Source: Phyto melanocephala
Lineage: Eukaryota > Arthropoda > Insecta > Diptera > Rhinophoridae
Reading direction: 5' to 3'
DNA length: 64,000 nt
NCBI GenBank assembly: GCA_941918925.1
Contig: OW799233.1
Location: 140,618,223 to 140,682,222, forward strand
This document shows positions 23,460 through 35,970 of the stretch, piece after piece. Each line of letters opens with the position of its first letter. Position 1 is the stretch's first letter. The translations under genes were made by a program, and so were the position numbers. Under the pieces are notes generated by a model. It searched no databases. It was not told where the DNA came from and saw only the letters and a program-made list of their open reading frames with translations.

Positions 23460-25854
23460 TTTCGTTTTTACTTTATTTTCAATTCCTGATTCTTTCTATC
23501 TTAGCGAGTAAATGGCGCGAATATTTGTTTTTCAATAGGGTTCAGTGTATTCACATCATTATAGAAAAAACCGAACGTTTCATTGAGTGGGCTTGGCAAT
23601 CAAAAAAATTTCTTATGTCAGTTAGGTACTCAAATTAAGTTAATACCGATTACGTTAAAAATTTTATTTTACATACTGATGAAAGGTCCTGGTGTTCTAT
23701 CGTTTTACAAGCGTAGGTCTTAAGAGATGTTTGAGACCAAACAACAAACTTCATAGAATCTAGATATCTGGGATCAGCAATAATGCAGTACATGTAAACA
23801 CAGTTTGGACAGTTAAAAAACAAATTTCGGTATAATGCCTTCGTAGCCTTGATTAGATTCCAAATTTACGCGAAGCACATACACAATAAGGGTGATACTT
23901 TTTGAGGGAATTTGTCTCACGTAATACGTTTTTGTCTTTTATTTTATTTCTTTTTATATATACATATGTATGTACATATATGTATGTTTGTATACATTTT
24001 TTATATTTGTTTTCTGTAAAAATCTTAGTAACATTAGTGTTCCCATATGAATGTGGTACAAATTATAAGAGTATTCGTATCAGGAAAAATAACAATAAAT
24101 GTAGAAATACTCATGGGTATATTTTTATGTGTAGAAGGCTTCGTTTTTCTTATTTTTTTCAAACAGACCCATTGCTGCCACAAAATAGTCAATTTTATTT
24201 GTGTTTTTATGATTTTTTTAGCTGTTATGCATTTTTAACTAGACATCATCATTTCGTACGCCACATCATGCACGTGGTTTATACTATTTTTTTTTTTTTC
24301 TTTTATTTCATCCCCTTTGCTAGTTGAAGACAAGAGTGAACAAAAGATTTAAAAATTTCTTTTACACATGCACGTTTTACAAAAACGCGACTTTGTTTTT
24401 ATTGTATAGTATATGATATCACGTCTTCACTAAAAATTTTGCTAGTTAAAATACTCTATGATTTTGTTTTTATTTCATAAATATGTATAGAAATTTTAGA
24501 TTAGATGTACTAAAATAAAATTAACACTAAAATTATTCAGTCCACTGTTGTTTAAGTTTAAGTTAAAAATCAAAGCATACTTTTAGGCATTATAAAAAAA
24601 ATGAGTTTTCGATGTGAGAGTTGCCAGTTTGGAAAAAAAGTGCAGAAAATGCATTAAAACTTAAATAATTTAATGTATAATTGCAGAATTTTAAAGAAAT
24701 ATTTATTTTGCAATTGTTTTAAATGTGCACAATAATTGAAAAATGTTTTTAAAAATAATTAATATTAAAAAATTTTTTCAAAACATATATTGCATAGAAA
24801 ATTTGTCAAAAATTTTCTACATATACGATGAATCAAAATTTTTGTAAAATTTTTTTTTTCAGTTTTATTAGTTTACAATCTATAAATTTATCTATTTACA
24901 ATCTACAAGACATATTAATCAAAATTTTTAATAACTAACTACAACTTCATTAATTAAGTTCCAGTGAACTTACAAAAATACATAAAAAATTAATATTAAA
25001 AAAAACACTAAAATATTGTCATATCACTTATATTTGCCTATAATCTTATAAATTAAAATCTTTTACTCACCGTATTTCATGACGTTTTGTACTTGAAATA
25101 GTAGAATAGGTCTGTTCGTTTACTTTTCCAGTAAAGTTCAGTAACTGAGTTATTTAATAAACATTTCGAATAAGAAGTACGCGAACGGAAATAATGAGTA
25201 AACGAACGATCCTAATATTGTTATTTTATTGTATTTGCTTTGTACTGCATACCATGTAGAAAATGTCAACAATATAACTGTACTGTTAACCCATTGACTT
25301 TGTCACCAGAACTACTGCCTAATTATACCCTAGACAATGCTTTGTGCTGAAGACATTAATCATGTGCTTGGAATTGAGAATGAACTTGTGACCTTCGAAC
25401 CTTAGAACAATTGACAATTGAATTGTGGTAGTTCTTGTGGGATCATATGGCGGCTTTATACCTTTTACGCTTAAAACTAATTTTTAGATACAATTTTTTA
25501 ATAGTTCTTTACGGACATGAAACTTTAGTTTATAAATTATCAATACATTTAGCTATTTCACAAGTGTCGTATTGTTATAATGTCATAATGTTTAAACCTT
25601 CTGTACTATCTTAACAATAATATTTATTCAACATATGTATCTCCCTTTCCGAAAATGTCGAAAACTTAAGCATGCAGAAAGTCGTAAAAATTGTATAAAG
25701 GTCTAAAATATTTACAATAAACAATACAAACAACTTTTCAGTAATTTTAATAAAACTTGTGAATTAAAAGACAATGGACCTTTTTTTAATTTAAAAAATT
25801 TTTACCTTTAACTATTACTCGTTAAGTTATTTTTTTTAATATTTTTTAAAAAAT
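23460..25854. other. Noncoding AT-rich DNA
   Basis: No gene was recognised. The 141-codon frame at 23902-24327 is made of Phe/Tyr/Leu-rich low-complexity reading of T runs and is not credible as a gene. Confidence 0.4.
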
Positions 25855-26082
25855 TATATATGATTTTTCCAAGCTTGAGATCAACTTTTTTAGTTTTTTT
25901 ATAAAAATATTTTTTCAATTTGAAATTGTTTTGAATTTGTTTTTTGTTTTTATAAAATTTGTATATATATTACCCTGAAGAAGCTACCCATTGTTTGGTA
26001 GCGAAATATTGGTTAAAATAAATAATTTTTTATAAAAAAACTAAAAAAGTTGATCTCAAGCTTGGAAAAATCATATATAATC
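25855..26082. mobile_element. Hairpin repeat with ~55 bp arms
   Basis: The arms at 25855-25908 and 26025-26082 are near-perfect inverted copies (core 'ccaagcttgagatcaac'). The roughly 115 bp loop holds CTGAAGA, a 6 bp stem (GCTACC 25983-25988 with GGTAGC 25997-26002), then GAAA. This layout resembles the 'ctgaagaag…gaaacg' phrase common in Penelope-like retroelements. Confidence 0.65.
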
Positions 26083-27314
26083 AATAAAAAAGATCAAGAA
26101 ATTTAGACGATATATTTTTAAAAAAAAAAATGTCATCCCATTAAAGAAAATATTTATTGTTAGAGGATCAGTACTATTTAAAAATCCTAATTTTTCATCC
26201 CTGGTGAAAAACATTATCATTAAAAGTATTTACCACAATTTTTTCTGATTACCCAGCTTTCAAAATAGTACGACAATGTCTCAATCAGACAAGTCTGAAA
26301 TATATCTAACAGATATTCCCTACAGATTTCTTTCATACATGCCTGGGAGATGTGATGTATAAATTTCTGACTAATTTCTTAAGGATTTGTCGTAAGTTTT
26401 TATTCCCTTTTTTTTTTTTTTTTTTTAATTTACATTTACGTAAGTTTTGGTATTTGTTACAAACAAAAGGGATATTAACATTTAAAAAGTAAATTCAAGT
26501 TGCTAATTTATCTAAAATGAAACAAGTAATTTAGAAAGTAATAAAAAAAGTATAAAAATTAAATAAATTATACAAAAACAAACAAATAAATATTAGAAAA
26601 GTAAATAGTTAAAAGATATTAAACAAGACATATTAAATTATCAGATAATTGCAGTTCGGAGAGAATTTTTTTGTTTATATTGTTTATATATGAAGTTTGA
26701 CATTGGAAACTAATAAGAGAGGAGAGAAAATTGTTTTTTATCTATAGACTTTGACAGCTGAAATTTAAAATAAGCGAAGAAAATAATAATCAGCTGACGA
26801 AACAAGACTACCCGATGAATAAATGTGCCTTGGTATTAAATAACAATATAATAATTATATACCAATTGCTATGTATATTTAAATAATAAGATGATTAAAT
26901 AAAAAAATAAATAAAACTGTGTTTCATTTGATTTCTGTGAGATTTTTTTTGCGAATTCTTTAAGAAATCTATGCGAATGTCGCGTAATATTTCTATTTAC
27001 AAACATAAGAATGAGTAATTGAGTATTAAATATGAAATCACCTTTTAAGTAAAATGTAAAAATATATGTATTTGTTGAAATAAAACGAAAATTAAAGTTC
27101 AAAATCACAACTACGAAACAAGTAGATTAATACTGATGACAACACTAGCATCAAGGTAACACACACAGAACAGTCAGTCAGAGCTACTGTTTTTGGATTT
27201 ATTTATGTACTTATGCATGTATAAAGAGGTTAGTGATTTAATTTACAGAACTGTTTATTTTTGTTTATTTTATTTTTTTTTATTTTTTTGAATTATGTAG
27301 GTAAAAGTACATAA
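26083..27314. other. Noncoding AT-rich DNA
   Basis: No gene was recognised. A T run lies at 26408-26426. Confidence 0.4.
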
Positions 27315-27322
27315 GTACATAT

Positions 27323-29455
27323 TAGCGATGTAATTTGTTGATATTCGCAGTCGCAAAATATATGCGAACATTTTTTGCGAATATCTATGAAATAAATAAC
27401 ATTAGATAAATAAATTCAAATGATTTTTATTTATCTATTAAATTTTTAAAATTGTAAATTATAAGAATTAACAAACAGTATTACAACAATAAACATCTAA
27501 TTAATGAAATAAAGAAATTACTAGTATTACTCTTTTAAGGAAAAGTTGTTCATAAAAACCTCGTATCAAAAATGAAAATTTTTTATATAATGAAGAAGTC
27601 AAAACCACCTTTAAATACATTTTTAAATAAGAATATTTTTCTATATATATTTTTTTTCCTTCCTACAGTCGTGTCTGGATATAGTGAACACCTTGATATA
27701 GTGAACACCAAAATTTTTGCATGGAGTACTCTAAATAGTGAAAAACTCTAATAGTGAACAAAATTTTGAAAACAACTTCAACAACAATTCTTTTATTAAA
27801 CTTAAATACATACATATGTACATATATTTCCTTTTTAGTTCAAATTGTTTCTAATCAGCTATTGGATTTACATGTATGTATTTTTAGTAAATAAAACGAG
27901 TTTTTGAACAAAAATTTCAACCTTGATATAGAGAACAACCTGGATACTATGAACAATCCTTGCAAAAATTAGTTCATTACATCCAGACACGACTGTATAT
28001 ATATATCCCAAACGGTTTACAATTACTTCAAATATGCAATCTTTTAATAAGTCAAAAGTTAACTTTAGTTAATCTAATGATATATCTTTGCAGCAAAAGT
28101 GTGAATCCAGCATTTGGGGAGAAGTTTCTTTAAAATATATATATCGTTTGTTTAATGGCTGCCAAAACTATGACATATCAAAAAAAATGGTTTGTAGGGG
28201 AAAATATCCTTTTTTTCCTCCCGTTTAATCCGCGCTATCTTGAGCGTTCTTTAGTGGCGCGTATAAGTGACTGCAAGTACCTTACTCGAATTTTTTTCCT
28301 TTATGAAAATTACTCATTTTTTCCCATTTGGCAATTGCAGTCTATGTTATTTACTTGCATCATTTAGTGTTTTTAATTCTCACAACTCTAATCATGTTTT
28401 CTTTCCTGCGAAAAAATGATACCGTTTTTCTATCCTTGTTTATTAAAATGGTTTGTAGATATTCTTGCAAGTTAATTGCAAAAAAAAACACATTTTAGAG
28501 CATTTATGAAAAAAAGTTTAAAATTCAAGCGGTTTTACACCAAGTAATATTGACATAATGATATTTTAAGATAGTAAAGAATATTAACTGAATTTTGGAA
28601 ATGTCTAATTTTGGAAAGAATCTTGTAGTAAAACCAAAAAATTAATTGTACTAAAAAAGGTCTAAAAAAGGGAATTTTTCTTCAAAAAATTAAAATGACA
28701 TAAGTTTACGACCGCTCATCGTACTGATGAATTTTTTTTTGTATGCTAGCTTCAGATTTAAATTTTGAATTTGTTTGACGAAATTTTACGAATTTTTCTT
28801 ATATTCATCGGAGTTAAAGCTGTTAGCTTTCCTTTGCAGTTTTCAAAAATATTTCTTTTTGCATCCGTTTGTGGTTTCCTACATTTTTGTTTGCAATTGC
28901 ACGACAGGAATAATTTAAGGACGAATATAAACATATGTATATCAATTTTGAATCTCTGCGTGTTTTTGAAAAAACTAATAAAATTTATCACTTAATAGTT
29001 CAATGTAAAAATTAGCATTAAATAATTGCCAAATTGTAGAGTGAGCAATGAAATAAATAAATAATCTTAAAATGAATTATTAGTTTTTTTTTTAATTGAG
29101 ATAAATTAACCCTGAATTTTTATATATTCTTTAATATGTGCATTAGACCAATGAAATAATACTCTATCCCCTGATAAAAAATGTTCTCTTCGTCAAAAAA
29201 GTATGTGCTAATATTTTTATTAAAATTTTTTTGAAATATGTGTAAATTCAAAAAGAAATACTTTTTTTATAGTAAATAATATATAAAAAAGTTTAAAGCT
29301 TATAGATCCAAACGATAATAAAAGTGTGTACTACACACATAGCAATTTAGTTGTCCAAAGCTCACCATATATACGGAGCGGAATTTTTAACTGAATGTTC
29401 GCATTCGTATTCGCGAATATCAGGTACTTTAAAATTGATATTTGTTACATCACTA
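27323..29455. mobile_element. hAT-like non-autonomous element (~2.13 kb)
   Basis: The ends are inverted (TAGCGATGTAA at the left, TTACATCACTA at the right) with inverted 'gatattcgc' words further in. The flanks are GTACATAT (27315-27322) and ATACATAT (29456-29463), a 7 of 8 match consistent with the 8 bp target duplication of hAT elements. No transposase was recognised. The GCGAATA words are repeated near both ends. The call rests on the termini and target duplication. Confidence 0.6.
27666..27995. mobile_element. Pogo/Tc1-type MITE, 330 bp, nested
   Basis: The inverted termini are CAGTCGTGTCTGGATATAGT at the left and the complement CAGTCGTGTCTGGATGTAAT at the right, flanked by TA on both sides (27664-27665, 27996-27997). 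The repeated 'tagtgaacacc' subterminal words fit pogo/Tigger-type elements. It lies inside the hAT-like element, so it is the younger insertion. Confidence 0.85.
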
Positions 29456-29746
29456 ATACATATGAACACTAAAATACAGCACGGAAATGATAGTTCATAA
29501 AATCTGTGCATTCATTAGGTGCCATAAATTCAATTATTTAAAAATCAAAAAAAAATTTTATTTTAGAATTACACCTCTCTCACTAATAACAGTTGTGACA
29601 ATAAAATAAACATTGCATTCAGTGTTTTATTATTTAGGTGCCTATATTTTTTTGTTTAAAAAGCAGCACGCACCAAAATCAACATTGTGCATAAACGAAT
29701 TGAAAATTTCACAAATATTTACATACCTACATACTTATCTTATAAA

Positions 29747-29862
29747 ATGTCACAGTCGACCGAAGCTCTAAAGGTCAACATAACTAAGATAAGTGATAAA
29801 ATTCTGGCAGATCTATACAGCGAAGCATTTAAAATCGATCCCTACGATCGGTTTCACTATAG
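29747..29862 (+). CDS. Possible first coding exon, gene not recognised
   Basis: The ATG at 29747 opens 38 codons plus two bases and ends at a good splice donor, AG|GTAGGT. The in-frame stop comes right after (TAG 29864-29866), so the donor is needed for the frame to continue. The peptide (MSQSTEALKV… then ILADLYSEAFKIDPYDRF) is balanced, hydrophilic and uses G/C-ending codons more than the surroundings, unlike chance frames here. I do not recognise it, and no second exon could be identified before the beta-tubulin promoter. It has no visible signal peptide or membrane segment. It could be a real gene start with long introns or an exon captured by a repeat. Confidence 0.5.
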
Positions 29863-30079
29863 GTAGGTATACGCGCACATTTGTATGATACATTTTACAT
29901 ATTAAGAGCATATCGATAGTCACAGGTAGAAAGGCCTAAACTAATAGTTTTTACAAAATTGAGTTTTTCAGTAATACAATTACCTACACCTCGACACAGA
30001 AATTATAATTATAATACAGTTTTTATTACGTTTTTGCCTTCACTTGTAAATTTACAATTATTATGTTCCTCAGATCTGT

Positions 30080-30833
30080 ATATGGTATCAATCTCTTGGA
30101 AATATCCAGGAATGAATCGCTATTGAAATTCAGCACAATCGCCCGATAACTTTCTGAGATATAAGCAAAAAACCACGACTACCTCGTTTTTTTTTTCACA
30201 ATTACAACAACAACATGCATATATCGATGCCTTACTTCCTCAACCTCGTATCTTAAAAAATAAAATTTTTCAGGATAGAAAAGAAAAACGGAAAAAGAAA
30301 AGTTTAAATGCAATTATTAAGGAATTGATTCTATTTATGTATATTAGTAGTAATAATATACTAATTGTTTTTAGTTAAAGCCTAAAACAATCGTCTGATA
30401 TGAAAAAGTCAAAACCGTTTATTTTAGGATACGAGGTTGAGGAAGTAAAGCATCGATATACTGGTTAGAGTAAACGTGGCATCGAATCCCAGCTGAGACA
30501 AAAAAATTTTTTTTTATTTTATATATTATTTATATTTTTTTTATATATTTATTTTTAATTTTATTTTTTTTTAAGAAAATTTTTAAAAAAATTTTTTTTA
30601 AATATTTTCTTGTAATTTATTTTGTTTGTTTTTTTAATATATTTTTTTTTAATTTTTTTAGAAACATACATAAGTAAACTCAATTTATAATTTTACAATA
30701 ATTTTTTTTATGTATATTTTTTACATGTATGTACGTATTTTATATGAGATGAATGGTGATACAAACAATTGTTATTGCATTGTGAAGGGTATATAAGATT
30801 CGGCACGGCCGAATATAGCACTGTTACTTGTTT
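30080..30833 (+). mobile_element. Helentron-like element, family 2, copy b
   Basis: It is 5' truncated: it begins within 'ggaaatatccaggaatgaatcg' (compare 39810 in the copy near 39.7 kb) and ends with 'tgtgaagggtatataag', the hairpin ATTCGGCACGGCCGAAT and the tail 'ttacttgtttt'. The middle is T-rich. A MITE is nested at 30219-30462. Confidence 0.75.
30219..30462. mobile_element. MITE nested in family-2 copy b
   Basis: The ends are TATATCGATGCCTTACTTCC and the complement of TATATCGATGCTTTACTTCC, about 244 bp overall. The family-2 copy at 45.5 kb lacks this block at the corresponding place ('aacgtgtatactggttagag'), which supports it being an insertion. Because the tip TATATCGATG is near-palindromic, the exact target duplication (TA or ATCGAT) is ambiguous. 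Confidence 0.65.
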
Positions 30834-31676
30834 TTTTTATCATTTTTACATAATAGGTACCTACATTATTAGTATTAACCAAATTTGGGCGGCATAATGC
30901 CTACTGTTCCAATTTCGTTTTATGTAGTTTATATAATTTCAAAGTTCTTACATTAACCACCCTTTAGATATGCAATAAATAATATTATTACGCACTATTA
31001 CAATTAACCCTTTAAATTTGTTAGTTGATCGTTCGATGTTTTCTACGGAATTATATTTTCAAAAAATTTTTGTTTTGTAAGTATCTATAGACACATATGT
31101 AGGTATGTACATACCTATGTATGTATATGTTGTATGTATTAAACAAAAAAATTTTTATGATTTTACAAATGACTATCTCAAGAAAATAAAACGTTTAATC
31201 TCTTTCAAACAGTTTCATTCATTATTTTTCTTTAATTCTCATTCTTTTCATTTATATGTATGTACATTTGTATTTTGAATGGCTGCCTGCAGTGTGACCA
31301 CATCTAAAAAATTTTTGCTGCTAAATATGGTTCAAAATAATACTAAAAACTACTTAAAAAAATATTCGTACTGCTAAAACTTAAAATAACTTATTTTCCT
31401 TATTACCCATGTATATAAGCATTAGGAGTTCGTTTGTTATTGTATTCTCATAAATACTTAATTTTACTTGAATAAAACAAAATTTATTGAAAACAATATC
31501 AAAATCGTTTATTTAACATAAAAATCTTACAGTCATAAAACAAGAATACTTTCAGTATTTATGTCTCAATTCAATTCTTAAACCTTTTCGAAATTATGGT
31601 GTAGTTGTATTAACAATATAATTGAATTACCCTCATTACTTTCAAACATTTTATTTATTTCTTGGACATATGACAG
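30834..31676. other. Noncoding DNA with TACATACCTA simple sequence
   Basis: No gene was recognised. Words such as 'gtaggtatgtacatacctat' recur here and through about 39 kb. Confidence 0.4.
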
Positions 31677-31876
31677 GTACAATCATCAGGTAGCCTCAGT
31701 TCTGCAACAACAAAATTTTAAATGTGTTTTGTTGTTGGAAAACGACGACTTAAATGTCAAAAAGCAAATGTGTGTGCGTGTTTTTTTGGCGGTAACAAAA
31801 TTTGACATTTTAGTTAAACCTTAAGGTAGAGAAAAAAAAATCAGCTGTTTTAGTGAGGCTACCTGATAATTGTACC
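31677..31876. mobile_element. MITE, ~200 bp
   Basis: The inverted ends are GGTACAATCATCAGGTAGCC and the complement GGTACAATTATCAGGTAGCC. The inner 'cagctg' and 'tttgacatt' words are unremarkable. A half copy of the same terminus appears at 38670-38710. Confidence 0.7.
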
Positions 31877-34039
31877 ATGGTTTTGCCTTAAGGTTGATTT
31901 ATTTAAGCAATTCTGACACAAAACATTCAATATCATTATACAGCGTTTTTGATGAATACAAAATGTTAAATTTAGAAGCAAAATGTTAAAGCGATCACAC
32001 TGGCTGGCTGTGTTATGTACTATTGTTTGGTCTGATGACACGTTCTGTTTTGTAACTTAATGACAAATTTTTTTTTCTTGATGAATTTCTGTTGGTACTT
32101 ATTTATAAAAATGTATGTATGTATGTAGGTACATACCGGCACATATATTTGTGTTCTTGTTTTGCTTTGGTTATTCTCTTGTCTTTATTTCTCTGCACAC
32201 GCTGTGCCTTCTGGTTTTTGCTAATTTATGTTGTTGTAGTTTGATGAGAATTTAGCTCAACTGTTTTTTTATGTTTTCATTTGTACGATGTACATACATA
32301 CATACCTATATATGTTTTTCCCGTTTGCTTTCTACCATATCCACTTATTTTACCCCACTTGTTGACAATTCTATTTAAATAGCACAGTGGCCCTTCACAC
32401 ATTCAGATGAGAAAGTTATGTATAATAATATATATGTATTTATTAAGGTTGATATTTTTGGACGGCAGGTTAATTAAAAAAAATATTAAAATAATTTTTC
32501 TAATGCACATGTAAATTGTTCACTTTGGAGTGTAATTTGATCTCGAAAGACTTTTTATTGTAGGGTTCTCTGATAGAATTGGTGCCTAATATTGGAAGCA
32601 AGTCTGACCTTCCCTTAAACACAAACATATGTACCTATGTATTTAAAATGTTTTGTGTACCATCATAGTCTTTTAAAAATTAAAATTCTTTAATCAAAGA
32701 CAAAGTTCGGAATAACTAAAAACATTTCGACGATATCGAAATCAAGGTACAATTGCATATACAATCATTTGAAAAAAATACCTCACAGAAACCTAGTTTT
32801 TTTCTATTTCTTATACCTACATATATAGACAAGTAGAGGTGAAAAATGATTTTCAGTATATATCAATTTGTTTAAGAAAAAATTGTGTTTTATTAAAGGC
32901 TGCTGCAATACTCAGGCCGCTGTAACGTTATCATATATGTACCTACATATATACCTACATACATACTTTTATTGAGCTCGAAAATTACTTAAATATATAC
33001 AAACGCTTTTAAATATACTGTGATTACAGGTACCTAATAAATTTTGCATTAGTTATATCTTTCGGTGTAACTATTTGCACACATATTATATGCATATATA
33101 AAGTTTTCTTTAATTATTTTTCTGAATACTTTCCACAGTGCAATAGTCAAACGTAATTGTATTATTTTATATATATGAAACTTAGATAAATACACACACA
33201 AAAATAAAATACTTAACACAAATATTTAGTAAATATTTTTCTATGATTATGCTGTACTTATTTCTCGTAGTGTATCCACAGTTTCATATCCCAAAGAAAT
33301 GCTTATTGCTATTCTAACATAATTACACACAAACTCATAGCTACCCTACAATAGCATCAGTGCTGTAAACTCGTTGCTTTTAGCACTGTTTCTGCTTTTA
33401 ATTCCTAACAATTTTTATTCCCGGACATTTCTCGAATCATTGCTTGGTCCGTTTTTTAAATTTTTGTGCTTTTCATTTACTCCGGTGAAACAAAAATGTG
33501 TTTTTTTAATAACTTAGTACTTATATATAAAATTTGTTTGTAGTGTTGTTAGTATATCCATAATTTTACAGTATATATATTTTTTAAATTTGTTTTGTTT
33601 GGAATATTGAATTTGTGTCAGCTGAATTATATATGAAATAAGACACTTAATTATAAGGTGTTGTAATTTTTTTATGTTTTTAATTTATAGCATTTGAATT
33701 TAGGATACCTTGAGATATGAGTAATTTTAAATAATATAAATACCAAATTCTGATTCCGATACTTGTTGTTTTCTTTATATCCTAATAATATATAAAACAT
33801 AAAGTACGTAATTTTTCAAACGTGTATCGGCACAAGAACTTTATAATTTAGAAATATTCCAGTTAATCGTACGTATTGAATAAGGTCGATTATTCATATA
33901 AATTGAATTTTAGTTTTGTTGCTAGTTGTGACATATTCCATTTCGACTGACAAAAAAGAGCTGTATTAAAGTTTTTTAAGTAAGAATTATATTGCAAGCA
34001 GTGAAGTTTTTCTTTGTTTAAACATTTATTATTTTATGT
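31877..34039. other. Noncoding AT-rich DNA
   Basis: No gene or clear repeat was recognised beyond 'tacctacata' simple sequence near 32125, 32290 and 32935. Confidence 0.4.
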
Positions 34040-34047
34040 ATGGGAAT

Positions 34048-34962
34048 CAGACCTGGGGGATCTCAATTACATTTCAATTACAATTACATGTAATTTGTAA
34101 TTGAGGTAGTCTAAATTACAATAAAAAGTAATTGTAATTGAAAGTAAGGACTTAACTCAATTACAATAAAATGTAATTGTAATTGAAAAATGTCAATTAC
34201 AATTACTTGTAATTGTTAATTGAAAAAAATCAAATACACATTACATGTAATTGTAATTGAAAATGTTCAATTACTAATTACAAGTAATTGTAATTGTAAT
34301 TAATCAACAAATAATTACTTGTAATTGAACAAAATTCAATTACATTTTTAAAACCATAATATAAAACTTAAAATTCTTAAAACGATTTTCTAAATTATAT
34401 GAAAAAAAATTGTGTTATTTAAAGCAAATAATAAATTTTTTTAAATTGGTTCCTTGTCTTAATTATTTTTCAATCAGGTATGTGATGAAAAACGATCGAT
34501 TTCATTTCGATCATTATTTAAATTTCAATTCGGACGTGTTCGTAACATTTTTAAACTGAAAATTATTAAATGGTAAAGACTGGCTTATATAATATGTAAT
34601 TGATAATTTTTGTAATTAAATACTTTTTTGACAATAAATACTTAAAAAAGTAATGATTACTTGTTTTTTTTTTAATTACTTAATGAAAAATTTTTTTTTC
34701 CATTTAAATGTAATTGTAATTGGATTTTTTTCCAATTACAATTACATGTAATTGTAATTGGAATTTTTGCAATTACAAATACATGTAATTGTAATTTAAG
34801 AAAACTTCAATTACAATTACATGTAATTGTAATTGAATTTTACTTCTTTTTCAATTACAAATACATGTAATTGTAATTGAAAAAATTCAATTACAATTAC
34901 ATGTAATTGTGTAATTATAGGTGTAATTAAATACAAAATGTAATTGAGACCCCCCAGGTCTG
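34048..34962. mobile_element. Palindrome-packed hAT-type foldback element
   Basis: Inverted ends CAGACCTGGGGGATCTCAAT (left) and the complement CAGACCTGGGGGGTCTCAAT (right) are flanked by a perfect 8 bp duplication, ATGGGAAT (34040-34047 and 34963-34970). The 8 bp duplication and CAG-type tip fit hAT elements. The interior is almost entirely ATTACAATTACA/TGTAATTGTAAT words forming palindromes, including perfect ones of 30 bp (34732-34761) and 32 bp (34806-34837). A central ~330 bp (about 34350-34680) is different, AT-rich and noncoding. No transposase is present. Confidence 0.85.
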
Positions 34963-34970
34963 ATGGGAAT

Positions 34971-35880
34971 GTATTATTGTATTAAGTAAGTATAATCAAA
35001 AGTTGAACAATTTAAACTAATTTTTTAATAATACGCGCTATAATCTCGGCTTTGGCGCTTTTTGAAATTTTAAAGTTGACAACGTTAAATCGTATAGATA
35101 TTTTACAGGATTGGAAAATACAGATTTCAAAATATTGATCATTCATATGAAAAGTTTTATTATAATATTAGTAAGTCTTTTATTTTCCAATATTATCAAA
35201 CATTTAAAAGTTTGTTTAGATCTTTTTGCTAATTGTTAAAAAAAAACAAAGACACCGGTATAAGTTTAGTAACTTATTTTCCAGCAAATCGAATAACTTG
35301 CTTTAGTTTTTTTAAAATTTCAAAATTTTGGGGATTTAAATAAATTAAATTTCAATTTAATAAATTTTATTTATCTACAATTAAACAATGTCTTTTTTAC
35401 ATTTCTAATGAAAGTAAATACCATACACTGCATAGACTGGTTAACAGTTACATATTTCAATACGTAATTAAAAATATATATTTTATTTCCTAAGTAAGGA
35501 AATCTAAATATTGTCGTTTTATATTACATATTTTGGAACGAAATATATATTTGTAAAGTATTGGAATACAAAAGGACAATTAAAATATTGGATGGGATGT
35601 TTTAAAGTGCGATTCCTCTTATTTGCATTCAAAATAATATTCGCTGGATGGGTATATTTAATTTTTTAATGATTTTCATAAAATTAAAGCAAAACAAATA
35701 AACTGTTTTGACTACCTAAATATGTTATTATTGACCAAACATATGTTTAAACATTTATTAAATTAAATGCTGAAACACACACACAGTCCATTAGCGCTTA
35801 ATTATTTCAAAACATTATAAGTAATGATTTCTCCATCCCTGATGTATAGTATAAATCTTTGTTGTTTCTTCTATGCTTTT
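34971..35880. other. Noncoding DNA upstream of beta-tubulin
   Basis: No gene was recognised. It probably holds upstream regulatory sequence of the beta-tubulin gene, but no specific site could be supported. Confidence 0.35.
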
Positions 35881-35930
35881 AGCATTGTTGTTGTCGTAAA
35901 TTTATCAGTTTGAGTACGAATACTAAAAAT

Positions 35931-35970
35931 ATCTCAGTATCTGTTGATTTTTAAACAGATCGGTCGACGT
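35931..35970 (+). promoter_or_regulatory. Candidate beta-tubulin core promoter
   Basis: An initiator-like ATCTCAGTAT (A at 35936) is followed 26 bp downstream by GGTCG (35962-35966), matching the DPE consensus RGWYV within one base of the usual spacing. The overlapping TCGGTCG (35960-35966) fits the fly 'pause button' KCGRWCG. No TATA box was seen. A second initiator word, TCAGTT at 35905, lacks this partner. It would give a leader of about 400 bases. Confidence 0.35.

Noticed and set aside
23902..24327. 141-codon open frame
   Set aside because: Low-complexity Phe/Tyr/Leu reading of T-rich DNA without homology or splice context.
28155..28367. 70-codon frame starting MAAKTMTYQKKW
   Set aside because: No homology recognised, lies inside the hAT-like element, and lacks splice or promoter signals.
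34048..34962. CRISPR-like regular palindromes
   Set aside because: This is eukaryotic DNA; the palindromes have no unique spacers and lie inside an element with target duplications.
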